Source: Bacteroidota bacterium
GTDB lineage: Bacteria > Bacteroidota > Bacteroidia > Chitinophagales > Chitinophagaceae
Length of the DNA stretch: 16,327 bases
Reading direction: 5' to 3'
Assembly (NCBI GenBank): GCA_023433265.1
Contig: JAEZDR010000031.1
Location: 1 to 16,327 of the forward strand
Shown here: positions 6,028 through 14,793 of the stretch, piece by piece
How positions within the stretch are numbered: the stretch's first letter is position 1
How the letters are laid out: every line of letters starts with the position of its first letter
The notes under the pieces: model-generated
Told to the model about the DNA's origin: nothing
Database searches by the model: none
Seen by the model: only the letters and a program-made list of their open reading frames with translations
Position numbers and translations under genes: made by a program

Positions 6028-6633
6028 TTAAGCGTTGTGCTGCAGGAGAAGCGCGGTGATTTCCTTTTGCACTTCGACTGTTTTATTCTCGTTGTACCAG
6101 GTATGCAAAACCACTGCGATGTCTTCTTTCGTTTTGCCTTGCGCCCTTGCTTCGTCATAAATGGCTTGCAGCACCTGCGGGCGAGGCCCCCAATTGAAAA
6201 GCTCTTCCAGGTTATCGTTCGTTACTACCAGTTTAGGTATACTTCGGCTTTTGCCGTTCTGAAGATATTGATCCATCAGCTCAAGGTTCTCGTCGCGCAG
6301 CAAGAGATGCAGGTGAATGTTCGTATTGACTGTAGCAAGCGCATAAAATACCGGGACGATCTGTGCAGCATCGCCGCACCACCCTTCAGTAAGCACAAAC
6401 CAATGTTGTGGTTCTTTTATTGCTGCGACTGCCTGCAATGTTTGCGGGACGAGTTGAATGGTCTTGTCGAGGCGATTCATGCGCGCGATGTTCAGCTTCG
6501 CATACTCAATGATGTCCTGTTCCTGGTTTTCACCTGTTGTCTTTCCTTCTGCCATTAGCTCATCGAGCATCTTTCGATAAGCAGGATAGGTATATGCTCT
6601 ATTGATATAAGATGACTGGACGGCAGCTTTCAT
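6028..6633 (-). CDS. Thioredoxin-fold protein with a single-cysteine WCGDAAQ site
   Basis: A 201-residue cytoplasmic protein (no signal peptide) with a helical N-terminal part (about 1-70; RAYTYPAYRKMLDELMAEGK) followed by a thioredoxin fold: the strand HWFVLTEGWCGDAAQIVPV (78-96) with Cys86 where the CxxC motif would start, the strand HLHLLLRDENLEL (108-119) and the cis-proline loop SIPKLVV with Pro133. The second cysteine of CxxC is replaced by Ala (C-G-D-A), so it cannot act as an ordinary dithiol reductase. A monothiol, bacillithiol-like or binding role is possible. From memory, Bacteroidota relatives share EGWCGDAAQ, so this is probably a family trait and not local decay. It is the first gene of a likely two-gene operon with the SRPBCC gene. 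Confidence 0.85.
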   Translation of the reverse strand: MKAAVQSSYINRAYTYPAYRKMLDELMAEGKTTGENQEQDIIEYAKLNIARMNRLDKTIQLVPQTLQAVAAIKEPQHWFVLTEGWCGDAAQIVPVFYALATVNTNIHLHLLLRDENLELMDQYLQNGKSRSIPKLVVTNDNLEELFNWGPRPQVLQAIYDEARAQGKTKEDIAVVLHTWYNENKTVEVQKEITALLLQHNA

Positions 6634-6668
6634 GCAACAAATGTAGTGAAGAAAGCTGCTGATGCTTC
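6634..6668 (-). promoter_or_regulatory. Candidate promoter of the thioredoxin-like gene, near-leaderless
   Basis: TACATTTG on the minus strand (6645-6638) matches TAnnTTTG exactly and ends five bases before the ATG at 6633. The -33 position (6668-6665) reads GAAG, a poor match. A start about four bases after the element would put the 5' end at 6634, giving a leaderless or nearly leaderless mRNA. Confidence 0.45.
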
Positions 6669-6694
6669 CGGTAGCCGACTGTACTTTAGGCTGT

Positions 6695-6715
6695 ATGCTT
6701 TAGACACCAAAGCAT
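6695..6715 (-). terminator. Stem-loop at the end of the Omp85-like gene
   Basis: A perfect 7-bp stem (ATGCTTT/AAAGCAT, 6695-6701 with 6709-6715, loop of 7) begins in the stop codon of the Omp85-like gene. No T run follows on the minus strand, so it is a weak terminator or a 3'-end protector. Confidence 0.35.
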
Positions 6716-9294
6716 TAGAGGTCCCTAATGAGCCTTATTTGTATGGCACTGCCGTCGGATGATACAGCATAGGTTACAGAAGCCATCACCATATTAAGCG
6801 GTGCAAGCATAATGCCTCCACCCACTGCGGTGTGCCATGTATTACTTTTTTCACCGGGCAACCAAACCCTTCCATTATCAAACAGCGCAAGGAAGCCTAT
6901 TTTTCCGCTGTAGTATCTCGCTTTTACAGGTATCTCCCACTGCAACTCGTTGTTGTTATAAACGGCAGTTTTTCCAAAGAAGCGTTCCCGCCTGAAACCC
7001 CTGAAAGTTTGTGCTCCGCCAATCCATGGCAGTTGATAATATTCTGCTTCTCCTTCCACGGTAGATGCACCCCCCCGGACTGATAATACCAGGTGCGATG
7101 TGATGGGCAGGTAGGTGCGAACATGACTATCGAACCTAAAGAAGGAGCGATCTTTTTGTTTAAGGTTTTGCGTATAGGTAACCTTGGCAGAAAACGCAAA
7201 TCCTCTCGTGGGAACCGCGTCATTATCCAATTGGTTGTAGTTGTACAATAAATGGGCGCCGCCAAACTGTTTGTCTTCGTACACAGGTGCAGCCAGTGCA
7301 GGATTGAACAATTTATAAAAAAACAAGCCGCTGTCCTTAAGCACTTTTATACCCGTTACAAAACCGGAGAGGTTAACGTGGTGTTTCTTTTCAAATTCCT
7401 GGTCTATGCCTACTATGCCGCCCCATTCCCTCATGCGGTTACGGTAAAAGCGGTTTGCCGTATCTATTCTTTTAGTTTCGTTGCCTAAACCATAGAAATT
7501 CATCCAGCGTACCCAGTCGTAATAGCCTTGCACCACGATGCCCCAACGCCCGATCCTCTGCGGAAAGATGCCCCTGTACGTAATGCTGGGCGCTTTTTGA
7601 CTGATTGAATAGTTTGCATCTATTTTATGGCGCGCCGAAAAAGGTGCTTTACGCCACTTGTGAAGGGTAGCAGTATAATTGAGCCCGACGTACAACCTGT
7701 CCTGGTTGCTATAAAAAATCATAGGCCTGAAACCTTCCCTGTTATAGTGATAGCCATAGTATTGAAAACTATTAATGGCGGTATCACTTTTAATGTGCAC
7801 GCGGGTATCTCTATTAGCTGTTATGACATTGCCAGGATTATCATAAATGTGTAGTTGCTTTCCTCCGCCACTCACTTTGGAATTAACGACAATTGAATCC
7901 TTACCTACGCCTGCTATCAAGCGAATGCGCATACCGCTTTCAACATCACCCTGTACCGTGTAAACGTCTTTACCGTCGAGTCCGTAGATGCGCAGCTCTT
8001 TTGTTTGATCATTATCGAACACACGGCTGTAAAAAGGCTTGTTTTCTTTGTCGCCGTTCTTCCTGATATTGTAAATGCTGAGAGAAGTACGTTTATCATC
8101 CAGTCTTTCCACAGCAAAGTATTCAGGGCCTTCACTACCTACCACTTCCACTTCTTTCGCGAGAAATAAAAAATAGTCGCGGGCATAAGCATCCAGCTTA
8201 TTTCGCCGCTCTTTCAGGTTATGTATAATGGTGGGGCCGGATGCATTGAAAACTTCAGGGGGCAACTGCTTTACAGCAGTAGTGATAACTGTGTCGGTTA
8301 AAGCTGCCTGTAATTCAGCTGCGGCCTTCAACCAATCTTCCAACGTGGTTTCGTTAGCAAGGTAACGGTCCATATTACGCTCTTCGAAGTTGAACGTGGT
8401 AACATCTTTTATTTCGGGGCTAAAACTTTCCAGGTAGAACAATTGCGCTACCTTGATTCCAGCCTTCAGCAAAAAACCTTCGAATTTGGAGTACACCATG
8501 TCACGATCCCGGGGAACAGGTTTATACAAGGTTCCGTCTTCCTGCTTGAAGCCTGCCCAGCGCCATTGATCTTCATGCCTGTCCCAATCGGCAATCAACA
8601 TATCGAACAACCTCGTCTTCACATAAAACTTTTGATCTAACCGGTGGTCGTTTTCTTCCCGCATTTTTTCCAGCAGCTTCGTTGTGCCTATAATCTTTTC
8701 TGAGTTACCAAAGTTTGCGGCAGTACTCCAATCACCGTCGGGACGAGGTTCTAACCAATAGACGCGGTTACCATGGGTTTTATTCAACGTGTCGAGCGTT
8801 GCCTGGTAAGGGATAAACATGAGGCGCGGCGGTGCATAATAAATTCCCGCATTTTTAGCCAGTGTAGGGACAGTAAGCGGTGCGTAAGGATGCATCAACG
8901 GTGCGAGGTCGGCGATGAGGTCTTCTACGAAAGTGCCTTTCAACATTTCCGGTGCGGTACGCGCAAACTCTTTGTTTACAGAACGTAAAGCCCACTCCCT
9001 TCCCTTTTTATCTTTTAGCCTCAGTGAGAGGGTTTGTTTACCTCCCCCCACCTGGTCTATTTTCAAGCCGCCTTCGACGGTATCGAGATAGACGACAGGC
9101 ATTTTAACCGGAGTTGTCCACTCCTTCCGATAGCGTTCGCCCCACCATTTTGTATAGCTACGCGGCTTCGCATATTCGGGGCCTGCAGCTATCGTAGTGT
9201 CGCGTTGCGCCCAACCGGCAGTTACTGTAAACAGCAGCACTAACGTGGTGCATAAGATATATGTGAGAGCATTCCTTTCGAGGAAAAGTTTCAT
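6715..9294 (-). CDS. BamA/TamA (Omp85)-like outer membrane protein with a large periplasmic domain containing kinase-like motifs
   Basis: The protein has 859 residues counted from the ATG at 9294. A TTG at 9318 in the same frame is less likely because the ATG starts a normal signal peptide (MKLFLERNALTYILCTTLVLLFTVTAGWA, about 1-29). The C-terminal part, about 512-859, alternates aromatic-rich strands and turns as in a 16-strand barrel. It carries the Omp85 loop-6 motif (AQTFRGFRRERFFG, around 764-772), FALFD-like LALFDNGRVW, and GGGIMLAPLN near the end. No POTRA repeats are evident. Instead, about 90-275 contain WALRSVNKEF, GTFVEDLIADLAPLMHPYAP, ARLFDM-type FDMLIADWDRHEDQWRW and KPVPRDRDMVYSKFEG, which resemble the ATP-binding and catalytic loops of atypical kinases. 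The role is unknown: a phylum-specific Omp85 relative, possibly in assembly or transport at the outer membrane. It lies 80 bases upstream of the thioredoxin-like gene. Confidence 0.88.
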   Translation of the reverse strand: MKLFLERNALTYILCTTLVLLFTVTAGWAQRDTTIAAGPEYAKPRSYTKWWGERYRKEWTTPVKMPVVYLDTVEGGLKIDQVGGGKQTLSLRLKDKKGREWALRSVNKEFARTAPEMLKGTFVEDLIADLAPLMHPYAPLTVPTLAKNAGIYYAPPRLMFIPYQATLDTLNKTHGNRVYWLEPRPDGDWSTAANFGNSEKIIGTTKLLEKMREENDHRLDQKFYVKTRLFDMLIADWDRHEDQWRWAGFKQEDGTLYKPVPRDRDMVYSKFEGFLLKAGIKVAQLFYLESFSPEIKDVTTFNFEERNMDRYLANETTLEDWLKAAAELQAALTDTVITTAVKQLPPEVFNASGPTIIHNLKERRNKLDAYARDYFLFLAKEVEVVGSEGPEYFAVERLDDKRTSLSIYNIRKNGDKENKPFYSRVFDNDQTKELRIYGLDGKDVYTVQGDVESGMRIRLIAGVGKDSIVVNSKVSGGGKQLHIYDNPGNVITANRDTRVHIKSDTAINSFQYYGYHYNREGFRPMIFYSNQDRLYVGLNYTATLHKWRKAPFSARHKIDANYSISQKAPSITYRGIFPQRIGRWGIVVQGYYDWVRWMNFYGLGNETKRIDTANRFYRNRMREWGGIVGIDQEFEKKHHVNLSGFVTGIKVLKDSGLFFYKLFNPALAAPVYEDKQFGGAHLLYNYNQLDNDAVPTRGFAFSAKVTYTQNLKQKDRSFFRFDSHVRTYLPITSHLVLSVRGGASTVEGEAEYYQLPWIGGAQTFRGFRRERFFGKTAVYNNNELQWEIPVKARYYSGKIGFLALFDNGRVWLPGEKSNTWHTAVGGGIMLAPLNMVMASVTYAVSSDGSAIQIRLIRDL

Positions 9295-9458
9295 TCCTGG
9301 TGTTGTTTGACAAGACAAGTATTAAAAACCTTGCCAACCAACAGGTTAAGGGAGCGAGCTTCACGGTATGCCGTTAGAAAGAAGGCCCCGAAAGGCGGCC
9401 GGTAAAGCTTTGTAGCTCATTCAAACAATCCCGGGGTATAGATTAGTGGCAGGAGCAT

Positions 9459-9491
9459 AAAAAAAGAGAGACTGTTTGCACAGCCTCTCTT
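9459..9491 (-). terminator. Intrinsic terminator of the giant T9SS gene
   Basis: On the minus strand AGAGAGgCTG (9491 downward) pairs with CAGtCTCTCT across a loop of about six bases. This gives a 6-bp plus 3-bp stem with one mismatch, followed at once by a run of seven T (complement of the A run at 9459-9465). It starts 18 bases after the stop codon of the 1732-residue protein. This is a textbook rho-independent terminator. Confidence 0.8.
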
Positions 9492-9508
9492 CTACAATTG
9501 AATATGGA

Positions 9509-12500
9509 TTACTTAGATAATATAGATTGTGTAAACCGGAAGTCGTTACCGGTAACAACCAAATAGTAGCTACCTGCAGGCAGCGATGCAGGAAGGGTAA
9601 GCTGCATGGTTTCTACACTACCTGTTGTGGCAACTATTTCTTTTGTAAGTACTGTTTTTCCTAAAGCATCATACAATGCAAGCGAATATTTACCTGCTTT
9701 TACATAATTCAACGAAACATAAAAATGGCTGGCCGTTGCCGGATTCGGATAAACCTTTACTTCTGCAGTACCGGCCATTTGCTTAACCACCATAATACCG
9801 GTGTAACGGGTATAACCCGCAGCGCCTATTGCCTTCACCCTATAATATGCGGTAGCGGGCAAAGGTTGCAAATCAGATGCGATGTAATTTAGTTCGCCCC
9901 ATGCAGCGGTGGCTGGAACCTTGGCGATGGATGTAAACACCATACCATCAGCAGATCGCTCCACTTCGTAGTGTTGGATGTTTATTTCGTTGGCCACCGT
10001 CCAGCGTACCACCACTTCCTTTTTCTGAGCCACAGCGCTGTAGCGAACAAAGTCTACAGGTAAAGGACTTTCGGTTTGCGCAGTTGCTGTTGGAATAGCC
10101 CCGTCTGTTTTATAATGATTTGCCAGCGCATGCTCGTCGCCTGACGTATTGAATGGTATCAATGAAAAGCTATAGTCTGTGAGAGGCGTTAAACCGCTAA
10201 CCACCACTGAAGTGGAAGTACTGCCCACTACTGCAGCCACTGTAGCGCCGCCAATAGCTGACCCTACTGCATAACCGGTTGCGTTCGCCGGTAGTTCAGA
10301 AGGCGGTGTGGTACCCTGTTTGACCAACACAATATAACCTGCTGCATTACCCAGTGTAGAAGCTGCTGCATAATTGAGCTGCATTTCAGAAGGCGTAATA
10401 TTACTGACGGATAATGTATTGCTATGTGATAAAGGTTTCAATGCAAGGGTGTAATAGAAGCCCGCGAGCGGTGCGGAATAACCTGTGTTATCGCCACTAC
10501 CCGTGTTGAAGCTGTACACATGATAGTTATAGCGGCTACCTGCTACAAGGCCGGCATCGGTAAATGTGGTGCCGCTTCCTTTGTACACCACGGTAGCGTT
10601 ACCTACTGCCTGACCTGTTGTATACACTGCATCGCTCCCGGGTTGCTGATTGGGATATTCGAACCCTGGGCTGGTAGTGCGCAACACAAGATATCCTGAA
10701 GGTGCAGTGGCCGCTCCCGTCCATGAAAGCGTAAGCGACTGAACCGCATTTGTGAAACTAAGATCGGTAGGCGCAGCGGGCGCTGTAGCCAAAGTTCTTG
10801 CAACCAGCGTAGGTGCATTACCGTCATTGTTGTAATGATAAGTAAGCGCCGCACTGCCACCCCTGTTAAATGGGATAAGCTGAAGCGTATATTCTGTATC
10901 AGGCAGCAAACCGGTGATGGTGGCATTGATAGCGTTGCCGATAACGACTGCTCCCACGGTAGCGGAACCCACCATATCGCCGACCGCATAACCCTGCCCG
11001 TTTACAGGAGTATCACTGATCGTTGTATTCCCTGGCGTATATAAAAGCAGGTAACCGGCATTTTGCGGGATATTGGTTGCCGGGATAAACTCAGGCGTTA
11101 AGCTGCTTGCAGTCCTGCTTTCTATTTCAAAAACAGAAGAGTGCATTGCGGGCTTCAAGGCGAGGGTGTAATAGCTTGCCTGCGGAGCAGCGGCCGTAAG
11201 GAAGTTCGCTGTTGTATCGGCCATGCTTCCGTTGAATGGATAAACAGCATAATTATAACGGGCGCCTGCTGCAAGCCCTGCATTCAAATAGGCAGTATCG
11301 TCTCCGATGTAAAGTACCGTGGCATTGCCATATGTGCCCCCAGTTGCATAGACATTTCCGTTTGCCGGAACAGTAGGAACAGCAGTGCTGTTAGCAGCAG
11401 TGGTACGTACCAACATGAAGCCATCGGGCGCAGGGCTTGTATTAAGCCATGTTATGGTAATACTATTAGTCGTATGGTCAAATGCACCAAACGCAGTTTG
11501 TACGGTTGGCGGTTCCAGCACTGTACTTTTCGTTCCCTGTAATGGTGGGTTTGTCAAATGATATAATGTTGCTGTACCGCTGTGCCTGTAAGCGTAAATA
11601 CTGTACCCGTACTCGCTGTCAGATTGCAGCCCTGTTGCTGTAGTTAGTAAAGCAGTGCCTACATAGACAACGGTTGCATTACCTAAAGTGGACCCAACCG
11701 TATAAGTTGTGCCATCCACGGGAGCCGTGTTGGGCAATGCCCCTCCGCTGTTGGTGGTACGCAAAACAAGATAGCCTACACCCATGTTCGGAAAAACGGT
11801 GGATGCTTTCCAGGTAAGGCGCATGCTGTTTTTGGTTACCTGGTCAAATACGAGATTAGTGGGATTACCTCCGGGCGCAACCGGTGGTGTGGTTACCGCC
11901 ATCACCTGCGGAACAGGCGATGCTGTGTAATATTCCGCGGTACCAATATTTGCAGTATCGGCATTAAAAGGAAATATGGTGAAATAATACGTCACGTTAT
12001 CCAGCAGCGAGCCAACCACAACAGCAGTATCGCTGGTACTTTTGACTATTGCTGCCACAACGGCTGTTCCCACCGTGCTGCCAACCGTGTAGGCGGTGCC
12101 ATTCACCGGCAAGCTTGTAGAAGCTGATGCTTGCCTACGCAGGATGAGGTAGCCTTTGGCATTCGGGATAGACCCTGCTGAATCAAACCCTAGCTTGACA
12201 GCAAAGGACCCGATACTATCTACGGTAAACGAAGCGGTATGTTGGGTAGGGGCACTGCCTATGGTGGTAAATTTGGTTGCCCTTGCCGGGGCTGCTACCC
12301 TGTAATTGATGCCAGTGCTGTTTTCTGCGTAAGGGTACACGGCAAAGCTATATTGGGTGTTAGGAGAAAGCCCCTTCACATCTAAAAACCTGGGAGCAGC
12401 CGTTGACGTTGCGATGTAGATGACGCGAGCATTTCCAACGGTGTCTCCTACATTGTAGACCTGCCTGTCTAAAGGAAAACTATCATGCAGGGCCGGGCCT

Positions 12501-14707
12501 GGGTTAAGTGTTTGAAAGAGGATGTAACCCGTGGCGCCTGTGGCTGCCGTGAAATTCACCCGCATGGAATCGGGCCCAACGAGTGTGAAACTCAGAACAG
12601 GCGAACGGCTGGGCTCTGCAATCAACGTAGTTGCTGTAACCGTGGCTTCGCCTGCGGCTGTATTGTAATGCACGGTTTGCACATTTGTAACCGTATCGAA
12701 AGGAATGAGCGAGAAAGTATATGTTGTATTTGCTGCAAGCCCCGAAACTGTAACCGATGTTGCTGCCGGATTCGGTACGACAGCTCCAACCACCGCATCG
12801 CCGATAACAGCACCCGCGGCATACCAAACCGCATTGGCAGGTTTGGAAGTAGCAGGGACGGTGCCTGCCTTGCGTAAAACAAGGTACCCTTTGCCATTCG
12901 GTAGGGAGGATGCAGGTGGAAAGGCAAGCGTTACAAAGCCCTGGTTGTAATTCGTTACAGTTACTGAGGTAGCGTGCTGGGTGGGCGCAGGAGCCAAAGT
13001 GTACCTGAGCTGCCTCGACATACCGGATGTGGTGGTCCTGTAATTAGTTGTGCTGTCAGCGCCATTGAAAGGATACACTGTAACGCCGTAACCAGTACCC
13101 GGATTCAACCCGGTAAAAGTTAGATTATCGCCGGTACCTATGTACATCACCTTCGCATCGCCAATCGTATCACCTACGTTATAAGTTTTACCATCAGCAG
13201 GGTGAGAACTGTTGAGTGCCCCCGGAACCATTCGCATTAATACAATGTAACCTGCAGGAGGCGCCTGGACGGAAGTCCAGTTCCAGTTGAGCCTGTAGCC
13301 TGTTGTAGAGATATTGTCGAAACTTATGGCCGGGTAGGCAGCAGGCTCTGCAGCAGTGGTGCTAAACTCCCTGATTGCAGCATATCCTGTACCGTAGGCA
13401 TTGGTGGCAAAAGCTTTTATAACATAGATAGTAGCCGGTGAGAGACCGGTTACAAGCTGGCTGTATGCTCCTGTAGTGGTTCCGCTTGCTACCACGGTTG
13501 AAACATTAGTTCCGCCGACCAGTGGATTCGAATTTTCTGTTTTTTTAGCTATCACAAACCCTCTTTGGGTTATAGGAGAACCTGATGCTGAAAGGATGGT
13601 TCCACCCAGCGTGGCACGATCGTGCAGGATAGCGGATACAGTAGTTGCCGGCGACAGAACGGGGATAGAAGGTGCAGTAGTAACCGTTTGTGTTGAAGAG
13701 TTGCCTCCCGTGATGGAGTCCACTTCGTACACGTTTACCGCCCTCACCCTGTAATAATAATTTGTTCCTGCAGAAAGCCCGCTCACCGGGAGGCTGTCTG
13801 CGGCAACGAATAGGTTTTTATGAATAAAAGTGCTGAAGTTGCTCGCTGCGGATACATCTACCCTATAACCTTCCACGCCAGCTACCGGGTTCCATCTAGC
13901 CGTGAAAGATTGATGCGTAACAGCAGTAGGTGTAGCCCCTACCGGAGCCGCAGGGAGGTTATCAATCAGAACATTATCAATAGCTATGCTACCGACTCCT
14001 GAGAGGAAACTAAGTTTAAACTGGTCGATTAATACATTGTTTGCGGCGGCATTCGTAATCACCCGGTCATCACCCACATATACATCATAACGTCTTGTGG
14101 CGAGCGATTTTCCTACACCACTGCGGGTGTGATATATTATAGTGCCTCCCCTATTCAACACCAAAGTGATGCGTTGCCTGCCGGTATAGGTTGGGCCTAC
14201 GGCCGTACCCGCTGCATTCGTCATGTTGAACTCGCCGGCATTAGGCGTGAGCGAAAAACCAAATTTTGCAGCAAACCTTGCAGTAGATGTTTCTTCCGCA
14301 GGGGTATTCGTAAACAGGTTACCTGCCATGAATTTAACGGCATTGGCCGTTGCTCCGCCCGTAGTAAGAAACGTTACATCAAACTGAATATAAAGCGCTG
14401 TTGAGGCTGTTGGAGGGTTTTGGTTCCTCACAAACCCGCCGGAAAGCCCGGCTACATCTGCTGTCCTGTCAATTAAAAGCGACTGAGCATTGGATCCCGA
14501 AGCCGGTACTGAGACCGTTAAACCCGCCCCGGTTGAACCGAGATAAGTAAACTGCGTATCGGATGGGTTTGTAGTACTTACATAAGCCGGGTCTGTAACA
14601 CTCGTGGTGGAACCGATGGCTGTACGAAATTGTTGTGTAAAATTCTGAGCGTTAGTTGTGATGCATACCAAGAGCAAAAGCATCCCCCAAATAGTCCGGA
14701 AGTTCAT
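9509..14707 (-). CDS. Giant secreted multi-repeat protein with FN3-like modules and a C-terminal T9SS type A sorting domain
   Basis: The 1732 residues carry a signal peptide (MNFRTIWGMLLLLVCITTNA). Residues 21-250 form a beta-rich module reminiscent of ConA/jelly-roll domains (LYIQFDVTFLTTGG, RQRITLVLNRGG, SIAIDNVLIDN). A fibronectin type III domain at 253-344 (SFTARWNPVAGVEGYRVDVS, GLSAGTNYYYRVRAVN) and a second FN3-like domain at 345-452 follow. Nine repeats of 116-126 residues occupy 454-1546. Next is a module at 1547-1642 (LPVDFVRYSA, VVRWTVANEINIQHYEVERS) typical of the segment before T9SS tails. The last domain is the type A sorting domain at about 1648-1732 (VKVYPNPATASHFYVSL, LYDALGKTVLTKE, LPAGSYYLVV), which directs export and cell-surface attachment. 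No catalytic domain is recognisable, so an adhesive or structural surface role is likely but inferred. It is monocistronic, with a strong terminator. Confidence 0.92.
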   Translation of the reverse strand: MNFRTIWGMLLLLVCITTNAQNFTQQFRTAIGSTTSVTDPAYVSTTNPSDTQFTYLGSTGAGLTVSVPASGSNAQSLLIDRTADVAGLSGGFVRNQNPPTASTALYIQFDVTFLTTGGATANAVKFMAGNLFTNTPAEETSTARFAAKFGFSLTPNAGEFNMTNAAGTAVGPTYTGRQRITLVLNRGGTIIYHTRSGVGKSLATRRYDVYVGDDRVITNAAANNVLIDQFKLSFLSGVGSIAIDNVLIDNLPAAPVGATPTAVTHQSFTARWNPVAGVEGYRVDVSAASNFSTFIHKNLFVAADSLPVSGLSAGTNYYYRVRAVNVYEVDSITGGNSSTQTVTTAPSIPVLSPATTVSAILHDRATLGGTILSASGSPITQRGFVIAKKTENSNPLVGGTNVSTVVASGTTTGAYSQLVTGLSPATIYVIKAFATNAYGTGYAAIREFSTTAAEPAAYPAISFDNISTTGYRLNWNWTSVQAPPAGYIVLMRMVPGALNSSHPADGKTYNVGDTIGDAKVMYIGTGDNLTFTGLNPGTGYGVTVYPFNGADSTTNYRTTTSGMSRQLRYTLAPAPTQHATSVTVTNYNQGFVTLAFPPASSLPNGKGYLVLRKAGTVPATSKPANAVWYAAGAVIGDAVVGAVVPNPAATSVTVSGLAANTTYTFSLIPFDTVTNVQTVHYNTAAGEATVTATTLIAEPSRSPVLSFTLVGPDSMRVNFTAATGATGYILFQTLNPGPALHDSFPLDRQVYNVGDTVGNARVIYIATSTAAPRFLDVKGLSPNTQYSFAVYPYAENSTGINYRVAAPARATKFTTIGSAPTQHTASFTVDSIGSFAVKLGFDSAGSIPNAKGYLILRRQASASTSLPVNGTAYTVGSTVGTAVVAAIVKSTSDTAVVVGSLLDNVTYYFTIFPFNADTANIGTAEYYTASPVPQVMAVTTPPVAPGGNPTNLVFDQVTKNSMRLTWKASTVFPNMGVGYLVLRTTNSGGALPNTAPVDGTTYTVGSTLGNATVVYVGTALLTTATGLQSDSEYGYSIYAYRHSGTATLYHLTNPPLQGTKSTVLEPPTVQTAFGAFDHTTNSITITWLNTSPAPDGFMLVRTTAANSTAVPTVPANGNVYATGGTYGNATVLYIGDDTAYLNAGLAAGARYNYAVYPFNGSMADTTANFLTAAAPQASYYTLALKPAMHSSVFEIESRTASSLTPEFIPATNIPQNAGYLLLYTPGNTTISDTPVNGQGYAVGDMVGSATVGAVVIGNAINATITGLLPDTEYTLQLIPFNRGGSAALTYHYNNDGNAPTLVARTLATAPAAPTDLSFTNAVQSLTLSWTGAATAPSGYLVLRTTSPGFEYPNQQPGSDAVYTTGQAVGNATVVYKGSGTTFTDAGLVAGSRYNYHVYSFNTGSGDNTGYSAPLAGFYYTLALKPLSHSNTLSVSNITPSEMQLNYAAASTLGNAAGYIVLVKQGTTPPSELPANATGYAVGSAIGGATVAAVVGSTSTSVVVSGLTPLTDYSFSLIPFNTSGDEHALANHYKTDGAIPTATAQTESPLPVDFVRYSAVAQKKEVVVRWTVANEINIQHYEVERSADGMVFTSIAKVPATAAWGELNYIASDLQPLPATAYYRVKAIGAAGYTRYTGIMVVKQMAGTAEVKVYPNPATASHFYVSLNYVKAGKYSLALYDALGKTVLTKEIVATTGSVETMQLTLPASLPAGSYYLVVTGNDFRFTQSILSK
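10070..13348 (-). repeat. Array of nine coding repeats of two alternating classes inside the T9SS protein
   Basis: The units span residues 454-1546. Class A units (about 454-572, 698-816, 944-1064, 1065-1183, 1308-1423) contain P-x-D/N-G-x-x-Y-x-x-G-x-x-x-G-N/D-A-x-V-x-Y-I/V/K-G and end in VYPFN-like strands. Class B units (573-697, 817-942, 1184-1307, 1424-1546) begin with a P-x-x-H segment, contain the same motif but ending V-A/G-A-V/I-V, and finish in LIPFN/D or IFPFN. The order is A-B-A-B-A-A-B-A-B. Both look like FN3-type beta-sandwich modules with a long inserted hairpin. The units are diverged, so this is old duplication and not a young DNA repeat. Confidence 0.85.
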
Positions 14708-14785
14708 TGTTTTAAGCTTTAATAAGGTTACCGGTTTTTGCCGGATATGGATTAAATAAATTCGTTCAGGGGGATTGAACTACAA

Positions 14786-14793
14786 CGAAGATA
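14786..14793 (-). promoter_or_regulatory. Weak -7-like element upstream of the T9SS gene
   Basis: TATCTTCG on the minus strand (14793-14786) matches seven of eight positions of TAnnTTTG. It would imply a leader of about 75 bases that contains a small CCGG/CCGG hairpin (about 14729-14742). No TTTG is present at the expected spacing, so the call is tentative. Confidence 0.25.

Noticed and set aside
6037..6558. 173-codon plus-strand frame opposite the thioredoxin-like gene
   Set aside because: It is an exact antisense shadow of a recognisable gene, without protein-like composition or a promoter.
9295..9318. TTG start for the Omp85-like gene, eight codons upstream
   Set aside because: The extension (MSCQTTPG) precedes a normal signal peptide that starts cleanly at the ATG at 9294.
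10600..14404. Numerous plus-strand and minus-strand open frames inside the giant T9SS gene
   Set aside because: They are out-of-frame products of a repetitive coding sequence with biased composition. Their translations (Cys/Arg-rich or low-complexity) resemble no protein family and have no promoters.
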